64,000 nucleotides of DNA, taken from the NCBI RefSeq assembly GCF_016598535.1, contig NZ_CP066779.1:3842053-3906052 (forward strand), in the 5' to 3' direction. Made by a program: the position numbers and the translations under genes. The stretch comes from Rhodococcus sp. P-2 (lineage in GTDB: Bacteria > Actinomycetota > Actinomycetes > Mycobacteriales > Mycobacteriaceae). The notes under the pieces were generated by a model, which saw only the letters and a program-made list of their open reading frames with translations, was not told the origin of the DNA and did no database searches. Shown piece after piece: positions 61,386-64,000 of the stretch. Positions within the stretch are counted from its first letter, which is position 1, and each line of letters begins with the position of its first letter.

Positions 61386-62771
61386 ATGAACCTTCAGACC
61401 CCCACGCTCGACGCCGCGGCCGAATCACTGCGCGCAGAGGTGACCGGCTCCGTCGCCCTGCCGGGTGAAACGGGATACGAGTTGGCGACTCCGTGGAATG
61501 TTGCGGTCCCGGTCACTCCCGGTGCCGTGGTGGCTGTCGAGAACGCGCAGGACATTGTTGCGACTGTGCGATTCGCGGCGAAGCTTGGCCTGCGCGTCGG
61601 TGTTCAGCGCACCGGCCACGGCGCGGTACCCCTCGGCAACGACGTTCTGCTCGTTCACACCGGCAGGCTCACGGAGTGCGTCATAGATCCCGAAAACCGC
61701 ACTGCCCGAATCGGCGCCGGCTTGATCTGGCAGGACGTCATCGACGCCGCCGCTCCCCATGGCTTGGCGCCCCTGGCAGGTTCTTCACCCACCGTCGGAG
61801 TCGCCGGCTTCCTCACCGGCGCCGGCATCGGCCCGATGGTGCGCACGTACGGACTGTCCTCCGATCACGTCCGTTCATTCGACATCGTCACCGGCAGCGG
61901 TGAACTCATTCATGTCACTCCCGACGAACATGCCGAACTGTTCTGGGGGCTACGCGGAGGAAAGGCCACTCTGGGCATCGTCACAACCATCGAGATCGAC
62001 CTATTACCCATCACTCACTTCTACGGCGGCGCGCTCTATTTCGACGGCGCAGAAGCAAGCGTGGTTGCCCACGCGTGGCTGGATTGGTGCGCCGACTTGC
62101 CCGAACACAGCTCGACCTCGATTGCCTTTCTGCAACTTCCGCCCCTTCCACAGGTTCCGCCGCCGCTGGCCGGCAGGCTCACCTTCGCTGTCAGATTCGC
62201 AAGTCTTGCCGAGGAATCCGATGCCACGCCACTGATCGACCGAATCCGTTCAGTCGCAACACCCCTCATCGACGCAGTCGGCGTGCTTCCGTACGCCGCG
62301 GTCGGGGCAGTGCATGCCGATCCTGTCGACCCGATGCCGACGCACGAATCCACGGCATTGACCACCGACCTGTCACACGAGGCTGTCGACGCACTGCTGG
62401 CCGCTGCCGGCCCCGGGTCCGGTTCACCGCAAACAGTCGTCGAACTACGTCTTCTCGGGGGCGCCCTCGCACGAGAACCGAAGCACCGCAGCGCCTTCTG
62501 TCATCGCGATGCCGCTTTCACGTTGTTCACGGTCGGCGTTCTCGCCCCACCGATGTCGGACGCGGTTGTCCCACACGCCGAGGCACTCAGTCGCGCAATG
62601 GCGCCCTGGACGAACGGGTGCGCTCTCCCCAACTTCGCACCGAGCGTCGACCCGGAGAAGATCGCCCGCACCTACGACGAGGACACCGCTCACTGGCTCA
62701 GCGCATTGGCGAACACGCATGACCCACAGGGAGTTCTGGCCGTCGGCCAGGTCATGCGCCGGATTTCGTGA
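61386..62771 (+). CDS. FAD-linked oxidoreductase (PCMH/BBE type)
   Basis: 461 residues; aggaaagg lies 6 bp before the ATG. PCMH-type FAD domain: GVQRTGHGAVPLGNDVLLVH, where the His in RTGHG is at the site that becomes covalently flavinylated in berberine bridge enzymes, followed by GAGLIWQDVIDAAAPHGLAP and SSPTVGVAGFLTGAGIGPM. No second Cys for bicovalent FAD is evident at the expected place. The C-terminal part ends in the BBE segment (YDEDTAHWLSALANTHDPQG). It oxidises an alcohol or amine-type substrate with O2. It directly follows the SARP gene and may be its target. Confidence 0.9.
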   Translation: MNLQTPTLDAAAESLRAEVTGSVALPGETGYELATPWNVAVPVTPGAVVAVENAQDIVATVRFAAKLGLRVGVQRTGHGAVPLGNDVLLVHTGRLTECVIDPENRTARIGAGLIWQDVIDAAAPHGLAPLAGSSPTVGVAGFLTGAGIGPMVRTYGLSSDHVRSFDIVTGSGELIHVTPDEHAELFWGLRGGKATLGIVTTIEIDLLPITHFYGGALYFDGAEASVVAHAWLDWCADLPEHSSTSIAFLQLPPLPQVPPPLAGRLTFAVRFASLAEESDATPLIDRIRSVATPLIDAVGVLPYAAVGAVHADPVDPMPTHESTALTTDLSHEAVDALLAAAGPGSGSPQTVVELRLLGGALAREPKHRSAFCHRDAAFTLFTVGVLAPPMSDAVVPHAEALSRAMAPWTNGCALPNFAPSVDPEKIARTYDEDTAHWLSALANTHDPQGVLAVGQVMRRIS

Positions 62772-64000
62772 ACTTCGCCAACTCTCGCAATCGGACCAGA
62801 TCCCAGGCATGCCTGGGGCGGCGCACCCCGGGACGATCTTTCGGGACGCGGACGCGGAGTGCCTGCGGGCTGACCGTGCACCGAACCGGAGTGCGCATCA
62901 CCAGAGCTTCGCCGTCGACGCCGACCGGAATCTCGTCGGTGTCGGCGTCGACGATCACCTCGAATCCGGTGCCCTGAGCCAGACCGTGTTGATGTGCCCG
63001 ATGGAGCAACCCGACGGCCTGGCGGGCGCTGCCGACGGAGATCGCGACGATGCCGAGAGTGCCCCGGTCCAATCGCGGCCGATGGCCGAGCCCCGCCAGG
63101 TCGTTCATCTCGTACGGTCCGTTGCTGACCAGCACAGCCTGTGGGCCCACGGCAGACAGGCTCGCGGAGCGCGCGGTCAGCACCGCTCCCGCACGTCCGG
63201 CGAGCAGATCCGGGAGTTTCTGCAGAAAGGTGCTGGTCTTGGCGTCGCGGTACTCCGGACTCTGGACAACTTCGGCGTATGCCCCGAACGATGCGTTGTT
63301 GACGAAGGTTCGACCGCCGACATTTCCCAGATCCACGGTGACCTCGACGCCGTCGACAAGAGCGTCGAGGCACCGTGACGGATCGTCGAGGTCGAGACCC
63401 AGATCCGCGGCGAAATGATTGCGCGTCCCGGCGCTGACGACCAGGAAGGGCAGGTCGTGTTCGGCCGCAACAGCGGCAACCAACCCCTGAGTTCCGTCGC
63501 CACCGGCAACACCGAGTAGGTCGGCGCCGTCCGCGACCGCTTGCCTGGCCAGGGCCGTCACGTCGATCTTCTCCGGCCCCTCGAGCAGTGCGACCGTGGC
63601 TCCCCGTTCCTCGGCCTTGCGTTTCAAGTCGAACTTCTCGACCTTGCCACCGCCGGAGTTCGGGTTCATCACGAAGAACGGCTTGACGGGCGGCGGCGCC
63701 GGTCGCTCGACTACCGGCAGTTCCTTCTCCTCCCCCTCCAAAGCGGTGCGAGCGCAAATACCGGCTATGACGAACAACCCGATCGAGAGCAGCACCACCC
63801 ACAGGAGTCGTTCTCGGACCAGGAAGGCGAGCACCACGATCGGTGTCAGAACCGCCACGGCCAACGAGATCCAGCGGAGGAATCCGCGGGTGGTCAGAAA
63901 CCAGTACACCGCTACGACGCACACGACCACCCCACCGATCCCCAGGATCAGCATGGTCAAGGTTTTCAGTCCGGCGAAAATCAGGAGCACCACGACTGCA
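62752..64000 (-). CDS. Diacylglycerol kinase-family lipid kinase with N-terminal membrane segments, start outside or at the window edge
   Basis: About 415 residues visible; the frame is still open at the window edge, so the true start may lie beyond 64000 (GTG at 63993 is the first possible). The N-terminal ~90 residues have three hydrophobic segments, then a catalytic domain with FFVMNPNSGGGKVEKFDL (nucleotide loop), LLGVAGGDGTQGLVAAV (GGDGT motif) and VSAGTRNHFAADLGLD. It phosphorylates a lipid or sphingoid substrate at the inner membrane face. It converges on the FAD oxidase gene and overlaps its last 20 bases. Confidence 0.9.
   Translation of the reverse strand, partial: AVVVLLIFAGLKTLTMLILGIGGVVVCVVAVYWFLTTRGFLRWISLAVAVLTPIVVLAFLVRERLLWVVLLSIGLFVIAGICARTALEGEEKELPVVERPAPPPVKPFFVMNPNSGGGKVEKFDLKRKAEERGATVALLEGPEKIDVTALARQAVADGADLLGVAGGDGTQGLVAAVAAEHDLPFLVVSAGTRNHFAADLGLDLDDPSRCLDALVDGVEVTVDLGNVGGRTFVNNASFGAYAEVVQSPEYRDAKTSTFLQKLPDLLAGRAGAVLTARSASLSAVGPQAVLVSNGPYEMNDLAGLGHRPRLDRGTLGIVAISVGSARQAVGLLHRAHQHGLAQGTGFEVIVDADTDEIPVGVDGEALVMRTPVRCTVSPQALRVRVPKDRPGVRRPRHAWDLVRLRELAKFTKSGA

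Noticed and set aside
1..64000. tRNA, rRNA, CRISPR array or complete insertion sequence
   Set aside because: I saw no tRNA-like cloverleaf, no rRNA, no spaced repeat array and no transposase in any frame. Short tRNA genes could be missed by eye.

Overview
The window is GC-rich, densely packed actinobacterial DNA. The gene content fits a mycolate-producing Rhodococcus: a family GH5 endoglycoceramidase of the rhodococcal type, IdeR/DmdR1-like iron boxes, many TetR and SARP regulators, a GAP/Sap-family membrane protein, an MBL-Rieske protein like one known from mycobacteria, and frequent GTG starts. The genus is inferred from this content; I could run no database search.

Layout. 0-6 kb: a GltB-like glutamate synthase subunit, cut by the window edge and carrying a one-base frameshift near 1082, followed by a CysJ-like diflavin reductase where GltD would be expected. 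5.9-16.3 kb: iron and heme genes (HemS-like protein, a pair of ABC exporter-fold half-transporters, a siderophore-binding lipoprotein, a siderophore-interacting flavin reductase, and a regulator made of two AraC units in one chain), interrupted by a thiolase and a small secreted protein. 16.3-25 kb: a TetR gene divergent from a tightly overlapping six-gene catabolic operon (flavin monooxygenase, serine hydrolase, Zn alcohol dehydrogenase, acyl-CoA ligase, amidohydrolase, SDR). 24.9-29.3 kb: an AhpD-like and a DHDPR-like gene, then an NrtR-type Nudix regulator divergent from a three-domain protein (ADP-ribosylglycohydrolase, CX5R phosphatase-like, macrodomain).

29.3-32.8 kb is gene-poor and holds three decayed gene remnants, a second small secreted protein, a universal stress protein, and a promoter with a CsoR-like palindrome. 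32.8-39.5 kb is a secreted-protein island: two paralogous Ig-repeat proteins, a Tat-exported phospholipase C and an endoglycoceramidase. 39.6-49.4 kb carries an HSL-type esterase, HxlR/NmrA and TetR/DUF2867 divergent pairs with clear operators, a 42-residue membrane ORF, a Na+/H+ antiporter, a DUF1275 protein, an MBL-Rieske protein, a second iron-boxed siderophore-binding lipoprotein and a dehalogenase-like hydrolase. 49.4-64 kb holds two SARP/BTAD regulators (the second frameshifted), a carboxylesterase/GAP pair, an atypical two-component system, a DHA2 exporter, a BBE-like FAD oxidase and a lipid kinase that runs off the window.

The most interesting candidates are the NrtR / DraG-phosphatase-macrodomain module (with an internal ribosome-binding site before the macrodomain), the GltB-like/diflavin reductase pair, the tandem double AraC regulator, and the secreted lipid-attack island. 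The two frameshifts, in short GGG and AAA runs of otherwise clean genes, may be sequencing errors rather than true mutations.
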